A DNA stretch of 64,000 nt, taken from NCBI RefSeq assembly GCF_006265095.1, contig NZ_VCNK01000004.1, positions 310,001 through 374,000 on the forward strand. Reading direction: 5' to 3'. Both the position numbers and the translations under genes were made by a program. The stretch is from Phaeobacter sp. B1627 (GTDB lineage Bacteria; Pseudomonadota; Alphaproteobacteria; Rhodobacterales; Rhodobacteraceae). The notes under the pieces were generated by a model. That model saw only the letters and a list, made by a program, of their open reading frames with translations, did no database searches and had not been told where the DNA came from. Shown in pieces: positions 43,582 to 51,985 of this stretch. The first letter of the stretch is position 1; each line of letters opens with the position of its first letter.

Positions 43582-44351
43582 TGCACCCCCTTCTGCAAGT
43601 GAACAATATCCGCAAGATGTACGGCCACCGCATCGGCTGCACCGACGTCAGCTTTGATCTCTTTCCGGGCGAGGTGATGGGGATCGTGGGCGAATCCGGC
43701 TCGGGCAAATCCACGTTGCTGAACTGTCTCGCCGGTCATCTGGAAACCGACGGCGGCGAGGTGATCTTTGACACCCGCGACCGCGGGCCGGTCGATACGC
43801 TCACCATGTCCGAACCCGAGCGCCGGATGCTGGGCCGCACCGATTGGGCCTTTGTGCATCAGCACGCCCGCGACGGGCTGCGCATGTCGGTGTCGGCGGG
43901 CGGCAATATCGGCGAGCGGCTGATGGCTGTGGGCGGGCGTCACTATGGCAATATCCGCGCCTCTGCCATCGACTGGCTCGACCGGGTGGAGATTGAGGAA
44001 AACCGCGTCGATGACCGCCCCTCGGCCTTTTCGGGGGGCATGCAGCAGCGCCTGCAGATCGCCCGCAATCTGGTCACCGGTCCGCGACTGGTCTTCATGG
44101 ATGAACCCACCGGCGGGCTGGATGTGTCGGTGCAGGCGCGGCTGCTGGATCTGCTGCGCGGATTGGTGCGCGAAATGGGGCTTTCGGCGATCATCGTCAC
44201 CCATGACCTTGCCGTGGTGCGCCTGCTGGCCGACCGGCTGATGGTGATGAAATCCGGCCATGTCGTCGAAACCGGCCTCACGGATCAGGTGCTTGACGAC
44301 CCGCAACATGCCTATACTCAGCTTCTGGTCTCTTCCGTGCTGCAGGTGTGA
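43581..44351 (+). CDS. phnK: C-P lyase ABC-like subunit PhnK
   Basis: 256 residues. Walker A GESGSGKST near 37-45, signature FSGGMQQRLQIARNL near 151 and Walker B LVFMDEPTGGLDVSVQ near 171-186. Resembles oligopeptide-type ATPases but works with the soluble PhnGHIJ core, where it docks on PhnJ. Downstream, the CorA gene follows after four bases and then phnL, so phnK and phnL are separated here, unlike the usual phnKL pair. Confidence 0.94.
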   Translation: MHPLLQVNNIRKMYGHRIGCTDVSFDLFPGEVMGIVGESGSGKSTLLNCLAGHLETDGGEVIFDTRDRGPVDTLTMSEPERRMLGRTDWAFVHQHARDGLRMSVSAGGNIGERLMAVGGRHYGNIRASAIDWLDRVEIEENRVDDRPSAFSGGMQQRLQIARNLVTGPRLVFMDEPTGGLDVSVQARLLDLLRGLVREMGLSAIIVTHDLAVVRLLADRLMVMKSGHVVETGLTDQVLDDPQHAYTQLLVSSVLQV

Positions 44352-44355
44352 TGAA

Positions 44356-45300
44356 ATGCTCTTTGCCTACAAGATCGAAAACGCGACCCTGACGCCCTTG
44401 GCGCCGGATGCCGCGCTGTCAGAGGCCGACTGGATCGACCTCTACCGGCCCCAGCCCGAGCAGCTGGCGCAGGTGGAGGCCCTCGGCTATGATGTGCCCT
44501 CGCTGGCGGATATGGAGGAGATCGAGATCTCCAACCGCTTCTACCGGACCGGCAATGTGGACGTGCTGACGGTGTCGCTGCCGGGGCTTGATGCCGAGAA
44601 GGCGCGCAGCTTTGGTCCCGTGGCCTGCCTGTTGTCTCCCTCCTGTCTGGTCACCGTTCGGTTTCACGCGCCGCGCCCGTTCGAGACCCTCGCCGCCCAT
44701 GCCGCAGGCAGCAGCGCCGGCTGCACCACGATTGCGCGGCTGTTCCTGTCCCTGATGGAGGAAATCGTGGCCCGGATGGCGGACCTTCTCGAAGGGGTGG
44801 GACGCGAGCTTGATGACCGCGCCGCCCGCCTTTTTACCGAAGAAGGCATCTGGAGCAGGGCGCTGCAGGACATGCTGCGCGAGGTGGGGCGCTCGGGCGA
44901 GATGCTGGCGAAATACCGGCTGTCGCTGCTGACGCTGGAACGGGCCCTGTCGACCTTTGGTCTCAGCCATGACGACAAGGACCTGCGCCCCCTGACCAAG
45001 GCGCGCGGACATGACATTCAGGCGCTGCTGGTGCATGCGGATTTCCTCTCGGGCCGGATTTCGCATCTGACCGATGTCATCCTCGGCATGGTCACCCTGG
45101 AACAGGGCATCACCGGGCGCATCGTCTCTGTGGTGGCCGTGATCTTTCTGCCGCCGACCCTGGTGGCCTCCGTCTATGGCATGAACTTCGGCTACCTGCC
45201 GGGCATGGACAGCCCCCATGGCTATCTGATCGCCACCGGCCTGATGACCCTATCGGCGCTGGGCACGCTCCTCTTTTTTCGATGGAAAGGCTGGCTATGA
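44356..45300 (+). CDS. CorA-family divalent cation transporter inside the phn operon
   Basis: 314 residues. N-terminal cytoplasmic domain (1-250) and two C-terminal membrane helices (about 255-280 and 290-310) with the invariant GMN in YGMNFGYLPGMD near 281. Transports Mg2+ or another divalent ion. AAATG start at 44356, four bases after the phnK stop; its TGA overlaps the phnL ATG, so it is translationally coupled to C-P lyase genes on both sides. Magnesium supply for ATP-handling PhnI/K/L/N enzymes is a possible rationale, but this is inference. Confidence 0.9.
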   Translation: MLFAYKIENATLTPLAPDAALSEADWIDLYRPQPEQLAQVEALGYDVPSLADMEEIEISNRFYRTGNVDVLTVSLPGLDAEKARSFGPVACLLSPSCLVTVRFHAPRPFETLAAHAAGSSAGCTTIARLFLSLMEEIVARMADLLEGVGRELDDRAARLFTEEGIWSRALQDMLREVGRSGEMLAKYRLSLLTLERALSTFGLSHDDKDLRPLTKARGHDIQALLVHADFLSGRISHLTDVILGMVTLEQGITGRIVSVVAVIFLPPTLVASVYGMNFGYLPGMDSPHGYLIATGLMTLSALGTLLFFRWKGWL

Positions 45301-46010
45301 CCGCTTCTGATCCCAAGTCCCCCCCCATGATCGACATCAGGGATGTCTCCAAGAGCTTCACCCTGCACAATCAGGGCAGCGCCACGATCCCGGTGATGGA
45401 AGCGGCGAGCCTTGCGGTGGCCCCCGGTGAATGCGTCGGTCTGGTGGGGGCCTCGGGCGCCGGGAAATCCACCCTGATGCGCCTGATCTACGGCAACTAC
45501 CTTGCCGCCTCCGGCCAGATCCTGATCGGTGGTCTCGATGTGGCACGGGCCGAGCCGCGCGAGATCCTGGAGCTGCGCCGCAAGACGCTGGGCTATGTCA
45601 GCCAGTTCCTGCGGGTGGTGCCGCGGGTATCCACCCTCGATGTGGTGGCCGAGCCGTTGCTGTCGGTGGACACCCCGGCGGATCAGGCCCGGGACCGCGC
45701 CGCATCGCTGCTGGCAGAGCTCAATATCCCCGAACGGCTCTGGGCCCTCAGCCCCACCACCTTTTCCGGCGGCGAACAGCAGCGGGTCAATATCGCCCGG
45801 GGCTTTGCCTACGACTACCCGGCGATGCTGCTGGATGAACCCACCGCCAGCCTGGACGCCAGGAACCGCGCCACCGTGCTCGGCCTGATCGAGGCGGCCA
45901 AGGCGCGGGGGGCCGCGATCATCGGGATTTTCCACGACGAGGCGGCGCGCACGCAGGTCTGCGACCGTTTCATCGATGTCTCGGCCTTCTCGCCCCGGCG
46001 TGCCGCATGA
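45297..46010 (+). CDS. phnL: C-P lyase ABC-like subunit PhnL
   Basis: 237 residues. Walker [19 protein letters not shown] near 51-68, RRKTLGYVSQFLRVVPRVSTLDVV near 96 (the PhnL Q-loop), signature FSGGEQQRVNIARGF near 156, and LLDEPTASLDARNR near 179. Required with PhnGHI to ribosylate phosphonate. ATG 45297 overlaps the corA stop. Followed by phnN with ATGA overlap. Confidence 0.94.
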   Translation: MTASDPKSPPMIDIRDVSKSFTLHNQGSATIPVMEAASLAVAPGECVGLVGASGAGKSTLMRLIYGNYLAASGQILIGGLDVARAEPREILELRRKTLGYVSQFLRVVPRVSTLDVVAEPLLSVDTPADQARDRAASLLAELNIPERLWALSPTTFSGGEQQRVNIARGFAYDYPAMLLDEPTASLDARNRATVLGLIEAAKARGAAIIGIFHDEAARTQVCDRFIDVSAFSPRRAA

Positions 46011-46579
46011 TGCCGACCGCAAAAGCCCCTGGCCCCAAAGGTCCGGTGATCGCCGTTGTCGGCCCCTCCGGTGTCGGCAAGGACAGCCTGATGAGCGGTC
46101 TCGCCGTGGCGGATCCGCGCCTGCGCACCATGCGCCGCGTGATCACTCGCGCCCCCGAAGCCGGCGGCGAGGACTATCAACCGGTCTCCGAGGCGGAGTT
46201 CGAGGCGCTGGTCGCGGCCGATGTCTTCGCGCTCCATTGGCGGGCACACGGGCTGCGCTACGGGATTTCCCGCGACATCGAAGCTCTGCGGCTGGGGGCC
46301 TCGGGGGTGCTGGTCAACCTGTCGCGGGCGGTTCTGTTGCAGGCGCAGGAGGTGTTCGACGATTTCCGGGTGATCTCGGTCACTGCCGATCCCGAGCTGC
46401 TGGCCGCCCGGCTCACCGGTCGTGGCCGGGAGGACCCCGAAGAGGTGCAACGTCGGCTGGCCCGCGCAGACCTCGCCCTGCCGGAGGGGTTGCGGCAGGT
46501 CTACAAGGTCGACAACAGCGGTGCCCTCAGCGCCGCCATCGTCGCCGCGCAGGCAATCATTCAGGCCGAAAGGGCGTAG
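46007..46579 (+). CDS. phnN: ribose 1,5-bisphosphate phosphokinase PhnN
   Basis: 190 residues, guanylate-kinase-like. Walker A VVGPSGVGKDSLM near 18-30 and RRVITRAPEAGGEDYQPVSEAEFEAL near 43-68 are typical. Converts ribose 1,5-bisphosphate to PRPP, the last step that recycles the ribose of C-P lyase. ATGA overlap with phnL. Its last 19 bases overlap the end of the convergent DUF1045 gene. Confidence 0.93.
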   Translation: MMPTAKAPGPKGPVIAVVGPSGVGKDSLMSGLAVADPRLRTMRRVITRAPEAGGEDYQPVSEAEFEALVAADVFALHWRAHGLRYGISRDIEALRLGASGVLVNLSRAVLLQAQEVFDDFRVISVTADPELLAARLTGRGREDPEEVQRRLARADLALPEGLRQVYKVDNSGALSAAIVAAQAIIQAERA

Positions 46580-47289
46580 CGGTGCAGCAGATGAAACCGG
46601 CCGTCCTCCGCCTCTCCGACCAGCGCCAGATCGGTCAGGATCAGCGGCCGGGGCAGCTTCGGCGCCAGCCGCGCCGCCAGACAGGCCTCCACGCGGGGCA
46701 GTTGCGCTTTGGGCAGCTTGCCGGTCAGGGTGATGTGAAAGCGGAACTGATCCAGCACATAGGGGTAGCCCCAGCGGGTCAGGTTTTCGTCCTGCTGAGG
46801 GCTGAGCCCCGCCGCCCGCCGCCGGTCCAGTTCTGCCTCCGACGGGCGCGCGCGAAAGGCGTCCAGCTCGGTGACGCAGGCCGCCGCCAGCCGGTTCAGC
46901 GCCGAGACCTCGCCGATGGGACACAGCGCAAGGAAGCGGCCAAGCCGTGCGATCTCCAGCCCCGCCAGCGCGACGGGGGGCTGCGTCGCGGCCAGCGCCG
47001 TGCAGGCGGCGCGCAGCTGTCCCTCGTCGGTGCCAGCTGCCAGCCGCATCGGCGGCTTCAATGTGGCGTGCAGCCCGTACTTCCGGGGCGTGGCCGTGAT
47101 CTCCGCGACATTGAGTCCTGCCGCGCCCAGTTCTGCCGCGCCCGGTTCTGCCAGGCCCAGGTCTGCCACATCGGGATGGGGGGCGGTGCAGCCCCGTTCC
47201 ATATCCCAGCCCAGCCAGCCGGTTGCCCAGCGGCTCCAGTCCGCCTCTGCGGGTGGGGCATAATAAACTGCGTATCGCGTAAATGTCAC
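46561..47289 (-). CDS. DUF1045 2H-phosphoesterase-like phosphonate operon protein
   Basis: 242 residues. Two H-x-T motifs, HATL near 74 and HITL near 185, mark the 2H phosphoesterase superfamily; RYAVYYAPPAEADWSRWATGWLGWD at the start fits the family often found in phn loci. Because 2H enzymes open cyclic phosphates and no phnP is seen here, it may act on the 1,2-cyclic phosphate made by PhnJ. This is inference. A region of pentapeptide repeats (about 42-60) lies between. It is convergent with phnN (19-base overlap) and divergent from phnM. Confidence 0.85.
   Translation of the reverse strand: MTFTRYAVYYAPPAEADWSRWATGWLGWDMERGCTAPHPDVADLGLAEPGAAELGAAGLNVAEITATPRKYGLHATLKPPMRLAAGTDEGQLRAACTALAATQPPVALAGLEIARLGRFLALCPIGEVSALNRLAAACVTELDAFRARPSEAELDRRRAAGLSPQQDENLTRWGYPYVLDQFRFHITLTGKLPKAQLPRVEACLAARLAPKLPRPLILTDLALVGEAEDGRFHLLHRYALSA
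47115..47174 (-). repeat. 15-base tandem repeat inside the DUF1045 gene
   Basis: Four units of 15 bases, GTCCTGCCGCGCCCA, GTTCTGCCGCGCCCG, GTTCTGCCAGGCCCA and a diverged GGTCTGCCACATCGG, start at 47115, 47130, 47145 and 47160. In frame they encode repeated five-residue units of the pattern L-A/G-E/A-P/A-G in a loop of the protein. Confidence 0.75.
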
Positions 47290-47341
47290 AATGGCCTCCT
47301 AAGACGTGGGCCTTCCCATGACCGAAAGATGTGAACTCCAG

Positions 47342-48484
47342 ATGACACAAGAGTTGATCCTTGCCAATGCCACGTTGATCCTTGCGGATGAGACCCGGAC
47401 GGGTTGCGTGAAAATTACCGATGGACTGATTTCCGACATCTCCGACGGGACCTCTGTTCCCGCCGGGGCGGTGGATCTGGGCGGAGATTACCTCAGCCCC
47501 GGTCTGATCGAGCTGCATACCGACAATCTGGAACGCCACATCGAACCGCGTCCCGGCGTTGACTGGCCCCACGCGGCGGCCATCGTCGCCCATGATGCAG
47601 AGCTGGCCTCGACCGGGATCACCACCGTCTTTGATGCGATGCGCGTGGGTTCGATCCAGCGCGGCAAGGGCCGGTATCTGAAATATGCCCGTCAGCTTGC
47701 CACCGAAATGCTCGATCTGCGGGCGAAGGACATGCTGAAGATCAGCCACTTCCTGCATCTGCGGGCGGAGGTCTGTTCCGAAACCCTGGCCGAAGAGCTG
47801 GCCGAATTCGGCCCCGATGACCGCGTCGGCCTTGTCAGCCTGATGGATCACACGCCGGGGCAGCGCCAGTTCCGCGATATCTCCAAACTGGAGCAATACG
47901 TGAAATCCAAACGCGGCATGTCGGATGAGGATTTCATCACCCATGTGGCCGATCTGAAGCAGCTGCGCGCCACCTATGGGGACATGCACGAGGCGGCAAC
48001 CGTGGCCGAGGCGGCGCGCTTCGGCGCGGTGCTGGCCAGCCACGACGACACCACCGCCGGGCAGGTGGAGGTCTCGGCAGGTCACGGCATCCGGCTGGCG
48101 GAATTCCCCACGACGGTGGAGGCCGCCCGGGCCTGTCGCGCGCATGGGATCGCAGTGATGATGGGGGCACCCAACCTGATGCGGGGCGGGTCCCATTCGG
48201 GCAATGTGGCGGCCAGGGAGCTGGCGGATCTGGAGCTTCTGGACATCGTGTCGTCTGACTACATCCCGGCCGCTCTGCTGCAGGCGGCCGTGAAGCTCGG
48301 CGACATCTGGGGGGATCTGGCGCGCGGCATAGCCTGCGTGACGGCAGCGCCGGCCCGGTCCGTCGGGCTGGAGGATCGCGGCGTGCTGGAGATTGGCAAA
48401 CGGGCGGATCTGATCCGTTTCGACATCGGGCAGGGCACGCCGATGCCGCGGGCTGTGTTCTGTCGCGGCCAGCGCGTGGCCTGA
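47342..48484 (+). CDS. phnM: alpha-D-ribose 1-methylphosphonate 5-triphosphate diphosphatase PhnM
   Basis: 380 residues of the amidohydrolase superfamily. LSPGLIELHTDNLERHIEPRPGVDWP near 52-77 holds the metal site (ELHTDN replaces the usual HxH), with SLMDHTPGQRQF near 160, ASHDDTTAGQV near 235 and the final GVLEIGKRADLIRFD near 345. It removes pyrophosphate before PhnJ acts. The N-terminus MTQELILANATLIL fits homologues; ATG 47318 and GTG 47306 are in-frame alternatives. It is transcribed divergently from the DUF1045 gene. Confidence 0.94.
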   Translation: MTQELILANATLILADETRTGCVKITDGLISDISDGTSVPAGAVDLGGDYLSPGLIELHTDNLERHIEPRPGVDWPHAAAIVAHDAELASTGITTVFDAMRVGSIQRGKGRYLKYARQLATEMLDLRAKDMLKISHFLHLRAEVCSETLAEELAEFGPDDRVGLVSLMDHTPGQRQFRDISKLEQYVKSKRGMSDEDFITHVADLKQLRATYGDMHEAATVAEAARFGAVLASHDDTTAGQVEVSAGHGIRLAEFPTTVEAARACRAHGIAVMMGAPNLMRGGSHSGNVAARELADLELLDIVSSDYIPAALLQAAVKLGDIWGDLARGIACVTAAPARSVGLEDRGVLEIGKRADLIRFDIGQGTPMPRAVFCRGQRVA

Positions 48485-48993
48485 GGGCCGCAATACAGGC
48501 GGCTGCACAATGCTGCGCGCCCCTGACCGGGCCGCGCGCGGCATTATGCAGTATGAGGTTGGAAAGGTTCCGCGCCCCAATCGGGGGAAGGGAATTTGGC
48601 GTGTTGCCGGGTTCACAAGATGTCAGCGTTCGCCTGCTGCGCAACGCCCACAAAAAGTATCAGCCCTCCTGACCTGTTGTTTCGCCTGCGAAACATTGGG
48701 TCAGAAATGCTGACCTTATCTGCTCCGTTTCGCCTGGGTTCGCCCCGGTTCGCGCAGAGCCGACTGTTGCACTGCAGTGGCAAGGCAGGGTGGAGCTCCC
48801 GTCCCTTTTGGGGGCGGCAGAGCCGCACCCAAAAGCGTTGGGCCCGGCGGGGGCCGCGCCTTCGGCGCGGCCCCCGCCCCCCCGCGATGCGCAGGGCGCA
48901 GCGCAATACCTCGAATGGTGACCTGCCGGGAATGGTCCGGGAACCGTGATGTGCCGGGAACGGCCATCTCCCGAAATCGGTGAGCTGCCGGGA
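48485..48993. repeat. phnM / methyltransferase convergent gap with multi-hairpin element D
   Basis: No gene is convincing in 48485-48780. Element D starts with head GAGCTCCCGTCC (48793-48804), a nested hairpin CTTTTGGG/CCCAAAAG enclosing GCGGC/GCCGC (48805-48835), and core GTTGGGCC (48837-48844). A perfect 14-base stem with TTC loop follows (48847-48877). After 48900 there are loosely repeated CCGGGAA and GTGATGTGCCGGGAA-like words, of unknown meaning. Probably serves as the bidirectional end of both operons. Confidence 0.65.
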
Positions 48994-49473
48994 TCAATCG
49001 GCGCGGTAGAACATATACCGCCCGTCGGGGATATCTGCGGGGCCGTCGATGTGTTGAAATCCCACCAGCGGCTGACCGGAAATGATCAACCCGCCGGAGG
49101 CCATGACCGCCGCAATCGCCGGAGACAGCCTGGCCGCTTCTGCCACGTCTTCTTCCTTGATGCCGAACCCGAAGTCGTAATGGGCCAGCGCCATCCGATG
49201 CGGGCTTTCGGCAAGCCTGTGCAGCATCGGCTCGGCTTCGCCCTGCAGAAAGTTCTCCTCTGGCGGCACGCAGGACGGGTGACATTGCAGCACCCGGTCG
49301 ATCACCCAGACCCGGCGGTCGCTCAGGGATTCGCGCAGATGGTCATAGGTGCGCCCGTTGCCCAGGCCGAGATCCAGCACATCGCCGTCAATCCCGGCGA
49401 TCGCCGAAGCGGCCCAGTTCAGCCCGTCCCGTTGCGCAGTCAGGCGGCGCAGCATGCTGTCCAGTCGGCTCAT
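48994..49473 (-). CDS. class I SAM-dependent methyltransferase
   Basis: 159 residues. Motif I VLDLGLGNGRTYDHLRE near 34-50 and VIDRVLQCHPSCVPPEENFLQG near 58-79 (acidic end of beta 2) fit a small Rossmann methyltransferase. The region DFGFGIKEEDV near 98 is unusual. ATG 49473 begins one base after the deacetylase stop. Last gene of a seven-gene operon of glycan genes, so it may methylate the product. Confidence 0.75.
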   Translation of the reverse strand: MSRLDSMLRRLTAQRDGLNWAASAIAGIDGDVLDLGLGNGRTYDHLRESLSDRRVWVIDRVLQCHPSCVPPEENFLQGEAEPMLHRLAESPHRMALAHYDFGFGIKEEDVAEAARLSPAIAAVMASGGLIISGQPLVGFQHIDGPADIPDGRYMFYRAD

Positions 49474-49474
49474 G

Positions 49475-50233
49475 TCAGGTGATCCTCTCATCAAAGCGCC
49501 AGGGACGGGCGGGGCCGTCCAGCAGGCGGCGCAGAAGCGTCTCGCAGAAGGACCAGACGCCCTCGTCATGGATCAGGTGGTGGGTCAGCAGGCCCAGAGG
49601 TTCCGTCCGGTCCACCGACCCGGCCCGACGGGCCTGCAGCTGCGCCACCAGAGGGGTCAGGATCGACCCGCTGTCGAGGAGGCTGCGGTCACCGTGCCAG
49701 TTGATCGGGTCGATATGGGTGTTGATCTGCAATAGCCCCGGTGCCGCCTGTACCCGCTTGCGCGGCCCGAAGGTCGAGATGGCCGCATAGTCCAGCCCCG
49801 CCAGCCAGGGCAGCATGGCCGCCGAGATCCGGTTCCAGGGCGGCACGAACATGGGCCGAAGGGCGGGACCGAACAGCTGCTGCAGCCGCTCGATGCCCTG
49901 TTCCGCTTCGTTCAGCGCCTCGTCGACCGGGCGGGTGCTGCCGAACTCGCTCTTCTTGGCCTCTGTCGGCGCGTGGTTCACATGCGCCCAGCCGTGCACA
50001 ACGGGCAGCAGATGTTGCGATTGGCTGACTGTCTCGGCCAGCTCGGCCACCGCGGAATGAGGGATCACCGCCAGATGCACAGGCATGCCCAGCTCTCCCG
50101 CTAGATCCTCCAGTCGACCGAGCGCCTCGGTGGGGGCCACCGCATCGTCATCGCGCCACCACAGGGGCAGATCCAGCCCCTCCCGGCTCCAGAGTGTCAG
50201 TTCCCGGTCCAGTTCATCCCAAGCCTGTGTCAT
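49475..50233 (-). CDS. polysaccharide deacetylase family protein
   Basis: 252 residues of the NodB/CE4-like fold. The metal Asp pair appears as WWRDDDAV near 25-32 and the metal His pair as VHGWAHVNH near 79-87, with PPWNRI near 130 and GLLTHHLIHDEGVW near 214-227. It probably removes an acetyl group from a sugar. No signal peptide is seen, so it acts in the cytoplasm or on a lipid-linked precursor. The gene is 22 bases after the glycosyltransferase stop. Confidence 0.82.
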   Translation of the reverse strand: MTQAWDELDRELTLWSREGLDLPLWWRDDDAVAPTEALGRLEDLAGELGMPVHLAVIPHSAVAELAETVSQSQHLLPVVHGWAHVNHAPTEAKKSEFGSTRPVDEALNEAEQGIERLQQLFGPALRPMFVPPWNRISAAMLPWLAGLDYAAISTFGPRKRVQAAPGLLQINTHIDPINWHGDRSLLDSGSILTPLVAQLQARRAGSVDRTEPLGLLTHHLIHDEGVWSFCETLLRRLLDGPARPWRFDERIT

Positions 50234-50255
50234 GCTCCCCCCTCAATTGGCAGCC

Positions 50256-51404
50256 CTATCGCTGCGAGGGGCGCAGCGCCCGGTGCAGCGTTTCGGCAAT
50301 TTCCACGCTTCGGGCGGCTCCGTCAAACCGAAAGCCGTCAAGGCTGCGTTGCGGCTCCTGCATGACTTGGCGCAGGGCGGCAGAGAGGCGGGCGGGGGTG
50401 AGCGCGGCTGTGGGTTCGACGGCGACCCCCGAGAGCGTTGCCAGACTGCGGGCGCGCAGGCTCTGTTCGACCTCGTTGCCTGCGTCAAAGGGAACCAGCA
50501 CCGAGGGCACGCCCGACTGCAGCAGGTCAAGCGCGGTATTGTAGCCGCACATGCTGACCGAGGCCGCCGCATGGGGCAGCATGGACCTGAACTCCGGCCG
50601 GGCCGGTTCCAGGCGCGCGGGGGAGGCGGGATCGGAGAGGGCTGCGATCCGCTCCGATGCATTGCTGCCGCCGATCAGGATGCGCCATTTGTGCTCCGGC
50701 ATCGCCTTTGCCGCCTGCACCGCACAGGCATATAGCGCATCCCCGACGCTGCCGCCGCCGGCGCTGACGAGGATCTCTCCCTGGCCCAGCTTGTCCGGGT
50801 GCGGGGTGATCGCGGGCGGCGCCACGTAGCCTGTGTAGTGGAGCCGCTGCGACAGCGCGGGCGAGACTGGCCAGCTGGCCTCCAGCCGGGTGGCGTTCGG
50901 GTCGGAGTGAACCAGCACTGCGTCATAATATTGGGCGATCACCGCATCGGCAGCCACGGCCTTTTTGGGTTTGGACGGCGGGGCCAGAATGTCACGGATC
51001 GAGGACAGGATGAGGGGGCGAACCGGCAGGGCATGGGCGGCCTCCAGCAGGACGTGGAACTCGGCCTGCAGGCTGCGCCGCCCGAAGGGGTAGAGCTCGG
51101 TGATCAGCACATCGGGTTGCAGACTGCGAACAAGGCCCTGCAGATGTGCCTGTCGCGCGGCGTGATAGTTGGCGTCTGCGACCTTGCCATCGGCGGCGAG
51201 AAGCCGGGAGAAGGTCAGCCCGTCGGATCGCAGCGGCGGCAATTGTTCAAATGCGACGCCCCGGGTCGACAGGTGGGGCGCGGGGCCGCCACCGGAGACC
51301 ACGCTCACCGCATGACCCGCAGCGGCAAAGGCCCGCCCCAGCGTCAGAGCGCGGGACAGATGCCCGGTGCCCAGAAGATGGGTCACGGCGATGAGGATCT
51401 TCAT
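50256..51404 (-). CDS. GT28-like glycosyltransferase
   Basis: 382 residues, GT-B fold. N-terminal ILIAVTHLLGTGHLSRALTLGRAFAAAGH near 3-31, SAGGGSVGDALY near 238-249, and donor-site SMCGYNTALDLLQSGVPSVLVPF near 300-322 with a MurG-like GYNT. It resembles the other GT of this type in the operon (54311-55531). ATG 51404 overlaps the phosphatase stop as ATGA. Sugar and acceptor unknown. Confidence 0.82.
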   Translation of the reverse strand: MKILIAVTHLLGTGHLSRALTLGRAFAAAGHAVSVVSGGGPAPHLSTRGVAFEQLPPLRSDGLTFSRLLAADGKVADANYHAARQAHLQGLVRSLQPDVLITELYPFGRRSLQAEFHVLLEAAHALPVRPLILSSIRDILAPPSKPKKAVAADAVIAQYYDAVLVHSDPNATRLEASWPVSPALSQRLHYTGYVAPPAITPHPDKLGQGEILVSAGGGSVGDALYACAVQAAKAMPEHKWRILIGGSNASERIAALSDPASPARLEPARPEFRSMLPHAAASVSMCGYNTALDLLQSGVPSVLVPFDAGNEVEQSLRARSLATLSGVAVEPTAALTPARLSAALRQVMQEPQRSLDGFRFDGAARSVEIAETLHRALRPSQR

Positions 51405-51985
51405 TCCGCCTCCTGCACAAGACGCACCGGGTCGCGCCATGGGGAGAGCTGACCGTTGGCGATCTCCACCACGAAGAGCCGGTTGCGTTTGATCTGGAAC
51501 GGCGCGGGGCCTGCGAAATCCCAGCCGTGGGCGCGGGCGAGGATCATCCGCATGACGCCGATGTGACAGACCGCAACGCTGTCGTGATCGAGGCTCTGGA
51601 CCCAAGGCTGCAGACGGTGCCAGACCTCGGCCGGGCTTTCGCCGCCGGGAGGGCGGAAGTCCCAACCCCAGCTCTCGATATCGCGAAAGCCGGAGGTGGC
51701 ATCGGCGCGAAGATCCACGCCCCGGAGGCCTTCCCATGCGCCCCAGTTCATTTCGATCAGCGCGGCATCCGTGCGCGGCGCGCGTCCGGCCACCAGCTGC
51801 GCGGTCTCTGTCGCGCGCAGAAGCGGGCTGGACCAGAGCGCGGCGGCCTGCCAGGGCGCAGGCAGCGACAGCGCGGCGAGGTCGCGACGCGCGTCCGGGT
51901 CCAGCGCGATGTCGCTGCGGCCCTGAATGCGGCCGTCGCGGTTCCAGGCGGTGTGGCCATGGCGGAGCAGGGCGAGGCGGATCAT
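51401..51985 (-). CDS. histidine phosphatase family protein
   Basis: 194 residues. RHGHTAWN near 8-15 supplies the phosphorylated His, EMNWGAWEG near 78 the general acid Glu, and VAVCHIGVMRMIL near 137-149 the second His. Broad phosphoglycerate mutase superfamily; close relatives act on sugar phosphates or nucleotides. In this operon it might dephosphorylate a glycosyl-lipid or sugar-phosphate intermediate. Overlaps by 4 bases with the genes on both sides. Confidence 0.85.
   Translation of the reverse strand: MIRLALLRHGHTAWNRDGRIQGRSDIALDPDARRDLAALSLPAPWQAAALWSSPLLRATETAQLVAGRAPRTDAALIEMNWGAWEGLRGVDLRADATSGFRDIESWGWDFRPPGGESPAEVWHRLQPWVQSLDHDSVAVCHIGVMRMILARAHGWDFAGPAPFQIKRNRLFVVEIANGQLSPWRDPVRLVQEAE

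Noticed and set aside
45815-48616. Open reading frame of 933 codons on the minus strand
   Set aside because: It is antisense to phnL end, phnN, and phnM and covers a recognised minus-strand gene in another frame; its translation is Arg/Gly/His-rich with no domain. Long antisense frames are common in GC-rich DNA.
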